The notes: generated from the letters alone by a model not told the origin. 64,000 nucleotides of DNA from Cellulosilyticum ruminicola JCM 14822 (GCF_001311925.1 NZ_BBCG01000002.1:103735-167734); one strand, 5' to 3'. Positions 34,799 through 44,275 are shown, counted from the stretch's first letter. Translations and numbers: made by a program.

Positions 34799-36445
34799 TT
34801 ACGCATGAATGGCACGATTTGCTACATCTATAATGTTTTCTCCAAAAACATATGTGATCATTTCTTCTACGGTTTCTACAGGTATAACATCTATATCTAT
34901 TTCTTTAAATAATTCTTGCATATTATCTTTAGGAATAATTACTTTTTTAACACCTGCTTCCTGAGCTGCCATAATTTTTTCATATACTCCGCCAACCGGA
35001 CAGACTAGTCCTTGAATAGATACTTCCCCTGTTATAGCCACTTCATTTGGAATAACCTTATTAAATATTGCAGAATATAACGCACATAAAATGGCTAATC
35101 CAGCTGATGGGCCATCTACAGGTAAACCCGAAGTAAAGTTAACATGTAGTAAATATTCGTCTATATTTACATTATATCTCATTTCTAAAATTGTGAGTAC
35201 ATTTTCCATAGAATTTGCGGCCATGCTTTTTCGCTTACCCGTACTACTGCGCATCTTTAAATCTTCTTGTTCAATAATACCAGTAATCTTTAGTTTACCC
35301 CCTTTTTGCTTCATATGAAAAGCTATAGCTTCTATATCCAATAAAAGTCCAGTATTTAAACCAGTAACAGCTAATCCATTTACCTTTCCTATGCTTGCTT
35401 TAGCAGCATCTACTTTTTTGCTATATCTTTTATGATAATGCCCTGCTTTTACAACCCATTCTACATCCTTAGCACAAATTTTCATCTTACCATCTAGCTT
35501 CACTAAACTATATGCAGTTTGTAACATATTAACTGTATCACGGCCATTTTCGCAGTACTCACCAATAAGTGTTCTAGCTTCATTTTCTATCTCAATATCC
35601 TCTTTAGCTACCGTATGATCTACAATAGATAGAATATCATTATAAGATAAATCTTTAAAGAAGATTTCCATACATCTTGAACGAAGTGCCGGAGGTAGAT
35701 CTTCTGGTCTTTTAGTTGTAGCACCTACTAAACGAAAATCTGCTGGTAATCCATTTCTAAATACATCATGTATATCTTTAGGAATATTCTCATCTTCCTC
35801 TGAATAATAAGCACTTTCCAAAAAGACTTTTCTATCTTCTAACACTTTAAGAAGTTTATTCATTTGTACACCATGTAACTCTCCAATTTCATCAATAAAT
35901 AAAATTCCTCCATGTGCTTTCGTTACAGCTCCAGGTTTAGGTTGAGGCACTCCTGCTTGTCCATAAGCTCCTGCCCCTTGATAAATAGGATCATGAACAG
36001 AGCCAATAAGTGGATCTGCAATGCTTCTTTCATCAAATCTTAGCGTTGTAGCATCTAATTCTATAAACTTAGCATTCAACGCAAAAGGGGATCCTGGTGA
36101 ATACTTTGCAATCTCTAAGGCAATTCGTGCTGCTGCCGTCTTACCAATACCAGGATTTCCATAAATTAAAACATGCTGGGGATTTGGACCACATAAAGCA
36201 ATTTTAAGTGCTTTCATCCCTTCCTCTTGCCCAATAATATCTTTTTCTTCTTTTGGTCTTAATCTTTCAGACAAAGGCTCTGTTAAACTTATTGCTCTAA
36301 GGGCCCGCATCTTTTCTAACTTTCTACTTGACTCAGTATATATGTTAGCTTTAGTAGTTGTTTGACTTTTAAGTTGTAATAAGAAATACATTCCTATTAC
36401 ACATGTAAAAACTAGTTGTACACCTATCATTAATTTTTCTAACAT
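34799..36445 (-). CDS. lonB: Lon-like ATP-dependent protease LonB
   Basis: This 548-residue protease is the LonB type found next to lonA in spore formers, where in Bacillus it is linked to forespore functions. A single membrane helix at about residues 4-23 (IGVQLVFTCVIGMYFLLQL) anchors it. The AAA+ module has Walker A GNPGIGKTAAARIAL near residue 95 and Walker B ILFIDEIGEL. The Lon protease domain has the catalytic Ser in PVDGPSAGLAIL near 450 and Lys in YEKIMAAQEAG near 490. It sits between clpX and lon on the same strand, each with its own ribosome-binding site. Confidence 0.93.
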   Translation of the reverse strand: MLEKLMIGVQLVFTCVIGMYFLLQLKSQTTTKANIYTESSRKLEKMRALRAISLTEPLSERLRPKEEKDIIGQEEGMKALKIALCGPNPQHVLIYGNPGIGKTAAARIALEIAKYSPGSPFALNAKFIELDATTLRFDERSIADPLIGSVHDPIYQGAGAYGQAGVPQPKPGAVTKAHGGILFIDEIGELHGVQMNKLLKVLEDRKVFLESAYYSEEDENIPKDIHDVFRNGLPADFRLVGATTKRPEDLPPALRSRCMEIFFKDLSYNDILSIVDHTVAKEDIEIENEARTLIGEYCENGRDTVNMLQTAYSLVKLDGKMKICAKDVEWVVKAGHYHKRYSKKVDAAKASIGKVNGLAVTGLNTGLLLDIEAIAFHMKQKGGKLKITGIIEQEDLKMRSSTGKRKSMAANSMENVLTILEMRYNVNIDEYLLHVNFTSGLPVDGPSAGLAILCALYSAIFNKVIPNEVAITGEVSIQGLVCPVGGVYEKIMAAQEAGVKKVIIPKDNMQELFKEIDIDVIPVETVEEMITYVFGENIIDVANRAIHA

Positions 36446-36526
36446 AAAAAGTCCTCCTGCTCATAGTAATATACTTTATTCAAGTATTGCCCATAAGCAA
36501 AAAAAGGATACAATTTATAAAATAGA

Positions 36527-36564
36527 AATAGGTGCCTAAAAATATTTTCTTAGACACCTATTTT
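36527..36564 (-). terminator. Terminator after clpX
   Basis: AAATAGGTGCCTAA ... TTAGACACCTATTTT forms a stem between clpX and lonB. It may reduce read-through from clpX. Confidence 0.7.
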
Positions 36565-36630
36565 AGCTTAATACTACGTCCTAGCTTAGAAAACAAACTT
36601 GTATTTGCATTTAAAGTTAACTTTAAATAA

Positions 36631-37920
36631 TTAAGCTGACTCATTATTAGATTTTTTATTTTTATCTCTAGGATTTGTTCGATCATTATAAACAAGTGTA
36701 GGTTGCTTACCTTCCTTGATTACTTCTTCATGGATAATAACTTTTTCTAATGCATCACCCATAGAAGGTGCTTCATACATAATATCTCTCATAATGTTTT
36801 CGAAGATTGCACGAAGTCCCCTTGCACCAGTTTGTCTCTCAATAGCAAGTTCTGCTACTGCAACTAATGCATCTTTATCAAATTCTAGATTGATATTATC
36901 TAATTGGAATAATTTCTTATATTGTCTCTCAAGAGCATTCTTAGGCTCAGTTAAGATTTTTATAAGTGCATCTTTATCTAAGCTATCTAATGAAACGATT
37001 GCAGGAATACGTCCAATAAACTCTGGAATCAAACCAAATTTAATAAGATCTTGAGGTTCCACTTGTCTATAGATTTCTCCTACACTTTTATCTTTCTTAC
37101 TTACGACATTTGCACCAAATCCCATTGTTTTCTTACCAGTTCTGTTTTCAATAATCTTTTCAAGCCCATCAAAAGCTCCACCACAGATAAATAAGATATT
37201 AGTTGTGTCAATTTGAATAAATTCTTGATGTGGATGTTTTCTTCCACCTTGTGGTGGTACAGATGCTACAGTTCCTTCTAAAATTTTAAGAAGTGCTTGT
37301 TGTACACCCTCACCACTTACATCACGTGTAATAGATGGATTTTCAGATTTTCTAGAAATCTTATCAATCTCATCAATATAGATGATACCCATTTGGGCTT
37401 TTTCTACATCATAATTAGCAGCTTGGATAAGTTTTAATAAGATGTTTTCAACATCCTCACCTACATAACCAGCTTCTGTTAATGAAGTAGCATCAGCAAT
37501 AGCAAATGGTACATTTAACATTTTTGCAAGTGTTTGTGCTAAAAGTGTCTTTCCTGAACCTGTAGGACCTAAAAGTAAAATATTACTTTTTTGAATCTCA
37601 ACATCATCATTTTTACTAGGTGCTTTATTAATACGTTTGTAATGATTATATACAGAAACCGCCAATGCTTTTTTAGCTTCCTCCTGACCAATAACATATT
37701 CATCAAGATGTGCTTTAATTTCCTGTGGTTTTGGAATATCCATTAAATCTGATTCTTCATAGCTTGTTTCAAGCTCTTCTTCAATAATTTCTGAACATAA
37801 CTCAATACACTCATCACAAATATATACATTCGGTCCTGCTATAAGTCTTTTAACTTGTTCTTGTGTTTTACCACAAAATGAACATCTAAGTTGTTTTGTA
37901 TCATCAAACTTTGTTGGCAT
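36631..37920 (-). CDS. clpX: ClpX ATPase subunit of the ClpXP protease
   Basis: This 429-residue AAA+ unfoldase selects substrates and feeds them to ClpP. An N-terminal four-Cys zinc domain (CSFCGKTQ ... CDECIELC) handles substrate recognition. Walker A is [12 protein letters not shown] near residue 118, Walker [12 protein letters not shown], the pore loop GYVGEDVE is present, and the ClpP-contacting IGF-type loop corresponds to MGFGANVV near residue 265. It starts 17 bases after clpP, so the two are cotranscribed. Confidence 0.97.
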   Translation of the reverse strand: MPTKFDDTKQLRCSFCGKTQEQVKRLIAGPNVYICDECIELCSEIIEEELETSYEESDLMDIPKPQEIKAHLDEYVIGQEEAKKALAVSVYNHYKRINKAPSKNDDVEIQKSNILLLGPTGSGKTLLAQTLAKMLNVPFAIADATSLTEAGYVGEDVENILLKLIQAANYDVEKAQMGIIYIDEIDKISRKSENPSITRDVSGEGVQQALLKILEGTVASVPPQGGRKHPHQEFIQIDTTNILFICGGAFDGLEKIIENRTGKKTMGFGANVVSKKDKSVGEIYRQVEPQDLIKFGLIPEFIGRIPAIVSLDSLDKDALIKILTEPKNALERQYKKLFQLDNINLEFDKDALVAVAELAIERQTGARGLRAIFENIMRDIMYEAPSMGDALEKVIIHEEVIKEGKQPTLVYNDRTNPRDKNKKSNNESA

Positions 37921-37937
37921 TCTGCACCTCCTTTTTA

Positions 37938-38525
37938 CTATTTAGATTCAATTACTCTATCAATTAAACCGTATTTAAGTGCTTCTTCTGCTGTCATATA
38001 ATTGTCACGCTCTGTGTCGTTGCAAATTGTCTCATAATCTTGACCTGTAAATTCAGCCATCATTGTATTCATACGTTTTTTAATACGAATAATATGTTCT
38101 GCTGTAATTTGAATATCTGTTGCTTGACCTTTTGCTCCACCAAGTGGTTGGTGAATCATAATTTCTGCATTTGGAAGCGCTAAACGTTTGCCTTTTGTTC
38201 CTCCTGCGAGTAAAAAAGCCCCCATACTTGCTGCCATACCCATACAGATTGTTGATACGTCACACTTGATATAATTCATTGTATCGTAAATAGCCATACC
38301 AGCAGAAATTGATCCACCTGGGCTATTGATATAGAGCATAATATCTTTATCTGGATCTTCGGCTTCAAGGAATAATAATTGAGCTACTACAAGGTTAGCT
38401 GTTACTTGATTAACCTCATCTCCTAAAATAATGATACGGTCTTTTAATAGTCTTGAATAAATATCATATGAACGTTCACCCCTATTGGTTTGTTCAACGA
38501 CCATTGGAACTAAACTCATTTTCAT
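37938..38525 (-). CDS. clpP: ClpP protease subunit
   Basis: This 195-residue serine peptidase forms the barrel-shaped chamber of ClpXP. The catalytic triad is seen as Ser in [11 protein letters not shown] near residue 97, His in IMIHQPLGG near 122 and Asp in DTERDNYMT near 170. The N-terminal axial loop region [19 protein letters not shown] is typical. It lies between tig and clpX in the common tig-clpP-clpX order. Confidence 0.97.
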   Translation of the reverse strand: MKMSLVPMVVEQTNRGERSYDIYSRLLKDRIIILGDEVNQVTANLVVAQLLFLEAEDPDKDIMLYINSPGGSISAGMAIYDTMNYIKCDVSTICMGMAASMGAFLLAGGTKGKRLALPNAEIMIHQPLGGAKGQATDIQITAEHIIRIKKRMNTMMAEFTGQDYETICNDTERDNYMTAEEALKYGLIDRVIESK

Positions 38526-38604
38526 AGCCTCCTCACATCATTTTATATTGCTAACTATAATCTTTATTATATATTGTACCAAATATTTCTGACAATACAC
38601 AAAT

Positions 38605-38653
38605 GCCGAGTTGTGAAATAACGGGATTACTCCCTTTATTTCCTAACTCGCAT
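38605..38653 (-). terminator. Hairpin between tig and clpP
   Basis: GCGAGTT, AAATAA and GGG form a stem with CCC, TTATTT and AACTCGGC on the minus strand. It follows the tig stop but has only a weak T-run (ATTTGTG), so it may be an attenuator or a partial terminator. Confidence 0.55.
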
Positions 38654-38668
38654 TTTTAAGATTACTTA

Positions 38669-39967
38669 TTATTTTTCTACAACATTGGCAGATTCTGTAA
38701 TAACTTTAGCTGCATTTTGAACTTTGATATCTTGTTTTAAAGATTCTAATTGGAATCCATCAAATGATTTTTTGATATCTTCGAATTTCATGTTGTAGTG
38801 TAATGCCATTTGTTTTAATTCTTCATCTGCTTCTTCATCAGAAACTGTGATGTTTTCTAATTCTGCAACTTTTTCAAGTACAAGACGTGTAGCGATTTGT
38901 TTTTCAGAGTCAGTTTTGAAGTTTTCTCTGAAAGCATCCATTGTTTGTCCTGTGAATTGTAAGTATTGCTCTAATTGTAAACCTTGAGCTTGCATACGGC
39001 TAGCGAATGTTTGTACGTTTCTATCAACGTTTTCTTCGATCATAGCTTCTGGTACTTCAATGTTAGCATTTTCTACAGCTTTGTCAATTGCTTGTTGTTC
39101 AGCAGCTGCTTTGTTAGCTGTTTGTTTTTCTTTTTCAAGTTTTGCCTTAACATCAGCTTTATATTCAGCTAATGTTTCAAATTCTGAAATATCTGCTGCA
39201 AATTCATCGTTGATTTCTGGTAATTCATTTACTGTGATAGATTTAACTCTTACTTTGAACATTGCTGGTTTACCTGCAAGTGCTGCTACATGGTATTCAG
39301 TTGGGAATGTAACGTTAACTTCTACTTCTTCACCAATGTTTTTACCGATTAATTGATCTTCGAAGTTATCGATGAATGATTTTGAACCAATTACTAATGG
39401 ATAATCTGTTCCTTTCCCACCTTCGAATGTTTCACCATCTACGAAACCTTCGAAGTCGATTGTTGTTTTATCTTGTGGCATAACTGCTCTATCTGTTACT
39501 GTGATTTCACGAGCATTTTTTTGTGCTTCAGCAGCTACTTTAGCGTCTACTTCTTCATCTGTAACTTCAGCTTTTTCTACTTCTACTGTTAATCCTTTGT
39601 AATCTCCAAGTGTTACTTCTGGTTTAACTGTGATGATAGCTGTATATTTCATGCCTTCTTTAGACATTTCTTCTACTACTAATTCGTTATTTCTGATACG
39701 TGCAGCCATTTCGATTTTGTTTTCTTCTACTGCATCGAATAATGTTTCATCGATTAAGATGTCTGCTGCTTTGTTATAGAATACTTCTACACCATACATT
39801 TTTTCAATCACAGCTTTTGGTACTTTACCTTTACGGAATCCTTGTATATGGAAGTCTTTTTTCATAGCTTCATAAGCTTTGTCGATTGCTGCAACAACTT
39901 TAGCGCCTTCTACCTCTACTGTAAGTTTTACTTGGCTTTTTTCCATTTTTTCTACTTGTGTACTCAT
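38669..39967 (-). CDS. tig: Trigger factor chaperone
   Basis: This 432-residue ribosome-bound chaperone and prolyl isomerase meets nascent chains at the exit tunnel. The N-terminal ribosome-binding domain carries the signature FHIQGFRKGKVPKAVIEK near residues 36-53. The FKBP-like domain (about 150-245) includes DKTTIDFEGFVDGETFEGG. The C-terminal part is the helical arms domain. AAGGAGG lies ten bases before the ATG. It heads the tig-clpP-clpX block. Confidence 0.96.
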   Translation of the reverse strand: MSTQVEKMEKSQVKLTVEVEGAKVVAAIDKAYEAMKKDFHIQGFRKGKVPKAVIEKMYGVEVFYNKAADILIDETLFDAVEENKIEMAARIRNNELVVEEMSKEGMKYTAIITVKPEVTLGDYKGLTVEVEKAEVTDEEVDAKVAAEAQKNAREITVTDRAVMPQDKTTIDFEGFVDGETFEGGKGTDYPLVIGSKSFIDNFEDQLIGKNIGEEVEVNVTFPTEYHVAALAGKPAMFKVRVKSITVNELPEINDEFAADISEFETLAEYKADVKAKLEKEKQTANKAAAEQQAIDKAVENANIEVPEAMIEENVDRNVQTFASRMQAQGLQLEQYLQFTGQTMDAFRENFKTDSEKQIATRLVLEKVAELENITVSDEEADEELKQMALHYNMKFEDIKKSFDGFQLESLKQDIKVQNAAKVITESANVVEK

Positions 39968-40284
39968 TAAAATTTATCCTCCTTAAGGTTAAAATCACAT
40001 GTTTTAATAATGTATACGCATAAATATAGCATTTTAAACTAACATTTCGTTATTATACCATAGTCTTATGAGAAAATCTATAATATATTTTACAATATTT
40101 CATATTAATTTTTTATTTTTTTGAAATTTTTTAGTCTTTTTGTTTTATAAATTTATAATTTAGCACTTTCTAGGACTCTCACATATTCCAAGTATTACAT
40201 CTAGAATTACAGTATGCCCTGCAATATAATATTAATATGTAATACTTTGTAATATGTACTTTGATAAGAGGAAAGGGTAATAGC
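39968..40284. promoter_or_regulatory. Divergent intergenic region with tig promoter
   Basis: This 317-bp AT-rich region separates the divergent tig and the 147-residue hypothetical gene. An extended -10 element (TGGTATAAT on the minus strand, about 40052-40060) lies some 90 bases upstream of tig. Towards the plus-strand gene only AT-rich stretches with repeated TATGTAATAC-like motifs near 40200-40260 are seen. No hidden gene is evident. Confidence 0.5.
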
Positions 40285-40728
40285 ATGGATCAATTTTCCC
40301 GTAGCTATATGTCTCTCACAACTTTTGACAAAATATATAACACTAATATTAGACCAAAATTAGAGGCAATAGATACTTTTTTAAAAACAACACCAGCACC
40401 TTATAATATCGATGAGGTTGCAAATCTTTTTGAAATCTCTCCTCATAGTATTACTCAAATTATGACGGAGCACAATCTAACTACCTTAGACCGTACAAGT
40501 ATTTTTATGCTTATATGCCACTTGCCTCATGACATCTGTCACCTTATTAAACGTCAATGGCAGTATCAAAATGCATCATATTATACGTCAGAAATGATTG
40601 CGCATATTTATAAACTTAATATTCATAAAGTAACAAGTGCCTTTGAGGAGTTACGCATCAGTGTTGCTCATGAAGAAGATTTAATAGAGATTTTTAAACG
40701 CATACATATTTCCATATTTAAATTCTAA
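40285..40728 (+). CDS. Hypothetical protein with possible HTH, 147 residues
   Basis: I cannot assign this protein to a family. Residues 35-60 (PYNIDEVANLFEISPHSITQIM) look like a helix-turn-helix, and a second similar pattern occurs at SEMIAHIYKLNIHKVTSAFEEL, so it may bind DNA. The frame opens at a TTG at 40261, but the ATG at 40285 follows GAGGAAAGGG and is the likely start. It is transcribed alone, divergent from tig, and a terminator lies before the convergent DJ-1 gene. Confidence 0.65.
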   Translation: MDQFSRSYMSLTTFDKIYNTNIRPKLEAIDTFLKTTPAPYNIDEVANLFEISPHSITQIMTEHNLTTLDRTSIFMLICHLPHDICHLIKRQWQYQNASYYTSEMIAHIYKLNIHKVTSAFEELRISVAHEEDLIEIFKRIHISIFKF

Positions 40729-40792
40729 TATGTATATCCCTAATAAACTACTCTATTAATATGTCGTTCTTATAAAATTTATACTTTATTTT

Positions 40793-40835
40793 AAAGGTGT
40801 TACATGTAGTGCACATTATACTTGTAACACCTTTA
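40793..40835. terminator. Terminator between hypothetical gene and DJ-1 family gene
   Basis: AAAGGTGTTACA ... TGTAACACCTTT forms a 12-bp stem between convergent genes, in an AT-rich setting. Confidence 0.7.
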
Positions 40836-40839
40836 TATA

Positions 40840-41385
40840 TTATTCACTTACAATCATAGCTTTAGCTATCTTACAAGCTGCTTCTTCACCTTTAATGACA
40901 CTTAAGATAGCAAGTCCAAACTCTAAAGCCGCACCTGCCCCTTTTCCTGTAATGATTTTATTACTTACTACTGCACGTTCATTGACAACAGTTGCACCAG
41001 TTAATGCATCTTCACACCCTGGATAACAAGTTGCTTTTTCACCCTCTAATAATCCAAGTTCACCTAAGATAGTTGGTCCCGCACAAATAGCAGCAATCCA
41101 TTTACCTTCTTTTTTAAATGCTTTTAAATTTTCTACTAATGTTTCATTAGCTTTTAAATTATCTACACCTGGAATTCCTCCTGGTAATACCATCATATCA
41201 ATTTCATCATGATTCACTTCATCAATTGTTTGATCCATATTAATACTAATTTGACGAGCACTAGCTACAGCTTTACCTGTTACGCCTACCATACTTACAT
41301 CCACGCCGCCTCTTCTTAAAACATCTACAACTGCTAATGCTTCTACTTCTTCATAACCAGTTGCAAAATATACTGCTACTTTCAT
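40840..41385 (-). CDS. DJ-1/PfpI family protein
   Basis: This 181-residue protein belongs to the DJ-1/YajL branch of the DJ-1/PfpI superfamily. Members protect proteins or metabolites from carbonyl damage or act as chaperones; their exact chemistry is debated. Seen are VAVYFATGYEEVEALAVVDV with the conserved Glu, the nucleophilic elbow Cys in IAAICAGPTILGE near residue 103, and the small-residue VVSNKIITGKGAGAALEF end. It stands alone, convergent with the 147-residue gene and divergent from the CYTH gene. Confidence 0.9.
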   Translation of the reverse strand: MKVAVYFATGYEEVEALAVVDVLRRGGVDVSMVGVTGKAVASARQISINMDQTIDEVNHDEIDMMVLPGGIPGVDNLKANETLVENLKAFKKEGKWIAAICAGPTILGELGLLEGEKATCYPGCEDALTGATVVNERAVVSNKIITGKGAGAALEFGLAILSVIKGEEAACKIAKAMIVSE

Positions 41386-41514
41386 TTATAACATCCTTTC
41401 TGTTACATTTTTCTCTTATAATATGTTTCCTATACTATTCTAATACAATATATTTCTTTTATCATTACTTTTTATGCTATATACTATATTTATCACGCAT
41501 AAAGGAGCATTTAT

Positions 41515-41964
41515 ATGGAAATAGAACGCAAATACTTAGTCAAAAACTTACCTGATCTTTCTCTTTATACCTATAAAAAACTGACACAAGCTTATATAAG
41601 CACTAAACCAGTTATAAGATTACGTCAAATGAATGAAGATTTCTTCTTAACTGTCAAATCTGCTGGACATCTTATACGTAATGAATTTGAAATGCCTATT
41701 AGTCACGAAGAATATCTGTCATTATTAAACAAAGTTGAAGGTACTGCTATAGAAAAAACAAGATATTATATACCACTTACCAATAATCTAACGGCCGAAT
41801 TAGACTTATATCACGGTTTTTTAGAAGGTTTGCTTACTGTTGAAGTTGAATTTAATAGTGAAGAAGCCGCTAATATTTTTACTGCCCCAAATTGGTTTGG
41901 TGAAGACATTACTTTTGATGCACGTTACAAAAATAATCAGCTTGCTTTACACGGTAAGCCATAA
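41515..41964 (+). CDS. CYTH domain protein (triphosphate tunnel metalloenzyme)
   Basis: This 149-residue protein has the N-terminal ExExK signature (EIERKYLV) of the CYTH superfamily, whose members hydrolyse or cyclise triphosphates inside a beta-barrel tunnel; many short bacterial ones are tripolyphosphatases. Further motifs are AYISTKPVIRLRQ, FFLTVKSAG, RNEFEMPIS, KTRYYIPL and TAELDLYHG, with the alternating charged residues that line the tunnel. AAAGGAG lies eight bases before the ATG. Substrate is unknown here. Confidence 0.88.
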   Translation: MEIERKYLVKNLPDLSLYTYKKLTQAYISTKPVIRLRQMNEDFFLTVKSAGHLIRNEFEMPISHEEYLSLLNKVEGTAIEKTRYYIPLTNNLTAELDLYHGFLEGLLTVEVEFNSEEAANIFTAPNWFGEDITFDARYKNNQLALHGKP

Positions 41965-41989
41965 AACTCAAATCACTTTATTAAAGCAA

Positions 41990-42026
41990 AGAGGTGCTGC
42001 AAAAAATTTCTATTACAGCACCTCTT
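41990..42026 (+). terminator. Terminator after the CYTH gene
   Basis: GAGGTGCTG ... CAGCACCTC forms a stem followed by TTCTTATATT, between the convergent CYTH gene and tRNA cluster. Confidence 0.65.
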
Positions 42027-42095
42027 CTTATATTATATTTATTAATCTGCAAAATAATAAAAAGCTGTAGATCAAATTCTACAACTTTCAAAATA

Positions 42096-42167
42096 CAGGG
42101 CTAGAAGGATTCGAACCTTCGAATGCAGGAATCAAAATCCTGTGCCTTACCGCTTGGCGATAACCCT
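42096..42167 (-). tRNA. tRNA-Gln (anticodon TTG), copy 1
   Basis: The acceptor is AGGGTTA/TAGCCCT with one G-T pair and discriminator G. The anticodon loop is TTTTGAT in the CAGGA/TCCTG stem. Confidence 0.95.
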
Positions 42168-42173
42168 ATATAC

Positions 42174-42247
<74 letters not shown>

Positions 42248-42251
42248 ACAG

Positions 42252-42322
42252 AGCGGGTGATGGGAATCGAACCCACGTAGTCAGCTTGGAAGGCTGAAGT
42301 TCTACCATTGAACTACACCCGC
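42252..42322 (-). tRNA. tRNA-Gly (anticodon TCC), copy 1
   Basis: The acceptor is GCGGGTG/CACCCGC with discriminator T. The anticodon loop is CTTCCAA in the TCAGC/GCTGA stem. Compare the shorter copy at 42848-42917. Confidence 0.95.
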
Positions 42323-42351
42323 ATATCACTTTATACTTTTATTATATCACA

Positions 42352-42433
42352 TGCGGGCGAAGGGAGTCGAACCCTTACACCTCGCGGCGCTAGATCCTAA
42401 GTCTAGTGCGTCTGCCAATTCCGCCACGCCCGC
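42352..42433 (-). tRNA. tRNA-Leu (anticodon TAG)
   Basis: A class II tRNA with a long variable arm. The acceptor is GCGGGCG/CGCCCGC with discriminator A, and the anticodon loop is CTTAGGA in the CTAGA/TCTAG stem. It is first after an internal promoter. Confidence 0.95.
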
Positions 42434-42454
42434 ATATTAATTAACTACTTTAAC

Positions 42455-42483
42455 ATCTTATCACATTGTGACTTGATTGTCAA
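42455..42483 (-). promoter_or_regulatory. Internal promoter before tRNA-Leu
   Basis: On the minus strand, TTGACA (42478-42483) and TAAGAT (42455-42460) are spaced by 17 bases, just upstream of tRNA-Leu. It would drive Leu-Gly-Arg-Gln separately from the upstream tRNAs. Confidence 0.75.
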
Positions 42484-42487
42484 GTAA

Positions 42488-42560
42488 TGAGCCACCGGGG
42501 AATCGAACCCCGGACAACTTGATTAAAAGTCAAGTGCTCTACCGACTGAGCTAGTGACCC
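42488..42560 (-). tRNA. tRNA-Lys (anticodon TTT)
   Basis: The acceptor is GGGTCAC/GTGGCTC, with two G-T wobbles, and discriminator A. The anticodon loop is CTTTTAA in the CTTGA/TCAAG stem. Confidence 0.95.
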
Positions 42561-42586
42561 ATGGTTAGGTAAAAACCTAACTCAAG

Positions 42587-42658
42587 CAGGGCTAGAAGGA
42601 TTTGAACCTTCGAATGCAGGAATCAAAATCCTGTGCCTTACCGCTTGGCGATAACCCT
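42587..42658 (-). tRNA. tRNA-Gln (anticodon TTG), copy 2
   Basis: Nearly identical to copy 1 at 42096, differing by one base in the T-loop region (GATTTGAACC against GATTCGAACC on the plus strand). Confidence 0.95.
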
Positions 42659-42688
42659 ACATTAACAGTTATGAAATTCATAACCCAA

Positions 42689-42763
42689 GGTGGGTAATGG
42701 GGCTCGAACCCACGACACCTGGAACCACAATCCAGTGCTACTACCAACTGAGCTATACCCACC
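42689..42763 (-). tRNA. tRNA-His (anticodon GTG)
   Basis: The acceptor is GTGGGTA/TACCCAC with an encoded extra G at -1 paired to discriminator C, as expected for tRNA-His. The anticodon loop is TTGTGGT. Confidence 0.95.
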
Positions 42764-42769
42764 ATATAC

Positions 42770-42843
<74 letters not shown>

Positions 42844-42847
42844 ACAG

Positions 42848-42917
42848 AGCGGTGATGGGAATCGAACCCACGTAGTCAGCTTGGAAGGCTGAAGTTCTAC
42901 CATTGAACTACACCCGC
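42848..42917 (-). tRNA. tRNA-Gly (anticodon TCC), copy 2, one base short
   Basis: Identical to copy 1 except that the 3' acceptor strand reads CACCGC where copy 1 has CACCCGC, so the seven-bp acceptor stem cannot fully form. Either a damaged tRNA or a lost base in a GGG run during sequencing. Confidence 0.8.
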
Positions 42918-42924
42918 ATATCTC

Positions 42925-42983
42925 ATATGTTTTATCAACAAGCGTTTCGCTCTTGGCGTGTCTCGCTCACTGACAAAACATAT
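42925..42983 (-). other. Leader hairpin of the large tRNA cluster
   Basis: On the minus strand the leader starts TTTTGTCAGTGAGCG and closes with CGCTTGTTGATAAAAC, forming a hairpin with an inner CCAAGAGCG/CGCTTG arm. The outline matches the leader at 31065-31114. Confidence 0.55.
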
Positions 42984-43569
42984 TATATCTAAGACCTTTG
43001 CATACGTCAACACTTTTTTTAACTTTTTTATAAAAAACATTTCTACACGCCGGATGCATTGATATACAATGGTTTCGATCCATTTGCATAATTGCAATAT
43101 TTGTTATTTTTTTATTTTCTATGTCTAAAATAGCATATGAATATCCAAAACCATCTCTTGGTTCACTCATACTTCCTGGATTTAACACAATAAAACTCCC
43201 ATGCTTTTCTACATGGGCGCAGTGAGAATGACCACATACTGCCGCTTTTGCTTCATAAGCCTGGGCGTCTAACATAAGATTTTCATAATCTCCCCACTTT
43301 ACATCATAGCGATGACCGTGTGTCATAAATATAGGTACGCCTCCTACTTCCACAATTTTTGTATAGTCATCTCCATATCCTAACCCATCACAATTGCCAT
43401 ACACTGCATGTATAGTAAGCTCTGGATATAATTTTTGAAGTCTTCTTGCATCATCAATATTGTCTCCACAATGTAAAATAGTCGTTACACCTCTTGGAAT
43501 CACTTGTTCTAATACTTCTTCCACATTACTAATATTTCTATGTGTGTCACTTATTACTAATACTTTCAT
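42967..43569 (-). CDS. YfcE/MJ0936-type metallophosphoesterase
   Basis: This small calcineurin-like phosphodiesterase has the metal-ligand motifs SDTHRN at residues 7-12, HCGDNIDDA, YGNCDGLG, MTHGHRYDV and GHSHCAH, and the family end LNPGSMSEPRDGFGYS. The true substrate of this group is not settled. The usual length is about 160 residues, while this frame runs to 200; the last 40 residues (after IAIMQMD) match nothing and overlap the tRNA promoter. The native stop may have been lost by a mutation or a base-call error. It follows rdgB by 30 bases, a frequent arrangement. Confidence 0.88.
   Translation of the reverse strand: MKVLVISDTHRNISNVEEVLEQVIPRGVTTILHCGDNIDDARRLQKLYPELTIHAVYGNCDGLGYGDDYTKIVEVGGVPIFMTHGHRYDVKWGDYENLMLDAQAYEAKAAVCGHSHCAHVEKHGSFIVLNPGSMSEPRDGFGYSYAILDIENKKITNIAIMQMDRNHCISMHPACRNVFYKKVKKSVDVCKGLRYNMFCQ
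42982..43010 (-). promoter_or_regulatory. Promoter of the large tRNA cluster
   Basis: On the minus strand, TTGACG (43005-43010) and TATAAT (42982-42987) are spaced by 17 bases. It overlaps the 3' end of the phosphoesterase frame. Confidence 0.8.
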
Positions 43570-43599
43570 TCACTAACTCCTTTATTGCGTACCCTAAAA

Positions 43600-44196
43600 T
43601 TAATCTAACATATCTTTAATCTTTTCTTTCATAGTGCGAAGTGCTTTTGCGCGGTGGCTAATTTTATTTTTTTCTTCCATTGTAAGTTCAGCAGTTGAAC
43701 GTTCAAGTCCTGGTACGAAGAATATAGGGTCATATCCAAAACCATTTGTTCCTTGAGCTTTATATCCAATATAACCTTCAATTGTTTCTACCGCTGTTTG
43801 TGTTTCTTTTCCCTTCATAGCCATCGCAATTGCACATACGAATCTTGCTGTACGTTCTTCTCTTTTAACATCTTTTAAACGATCTAAGATGATTTGGTTT
43901 TTCTCTGTATATGGTGTATCTTTCCCTAAATATCTTGCTGAATATACACCTGGTTCTTTATTTAAATAGTCAATTTCAAGTCCTGAATCATCTGCTATAA
44001 CTATAGCATCTGTGTGCTGCTTTAAAGCTTCTGCCTTAATAATAGCATTTGCTTCAAATGTTGTTCCATTTTCTTCGATTTCCATGTCTAATCCTACTTC
44101 GCCCATTGTATATACTTCTACTGGTAAATCTCCTAGTACTGCTTTGATTTCTTTTACCTTGCCTTGATTTTGAGTTGCTACAATTATTTTTTTCAT
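43600..44196 (-). CDS. rdgB: XTP/dITP diphosphatase (RdgB/HAM1 family)
   Basis: This 198-residue enzyme removes deaminated purine nucleotides (XTP, dITP, ITP) from the pool. Family motifs are IVATQNQGKVKEIKAVL at the N-terminus, TFEANAIIKAEAL, IADDSGLEIDYLNKEPGVYSARY, GTNGFGYDPIFFVP, and AELTMEEKNKISHRAKAL. It is upstream of the phosphoesterase in the same operon. Confidence 0.95.
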   Translation of the reverse strand: MKKIIVATQNQGKVKEIKAVLGDLPVEVYTMGEVGLDMEIEENGTTFEANAIIKAEALKQHTDAIVIADDSGLEIDYLNKEPGVYSARYLGKDTPYTEKNQIILDRLKDVKREERTARFVCAIAMAMKGKETQTAVETIEGYIGYKAQGTNGFGYDPIFFVPGLERSTAELTMEEKNKISHRAKALRTMKEKIKDMLD

Positions 44197-44233
44197 ATAA
44201 GTATCTCCTCTTTACTCATAATATGTTTTATAA

Positions 44234-44260
44234 AAAAGAGGTGTTTAACCACCTCTTCTT
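44234..44260 (-). terminator. Terminator after cheW
   Basis: On the minus strand, GAAGAGGTGG ... CACCTCTTTTTT forms a stem with a T-run between cheW and rdgB. Confidence 0.75.
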
Positions 44261-44275
44261 GCATTGATTATATAT

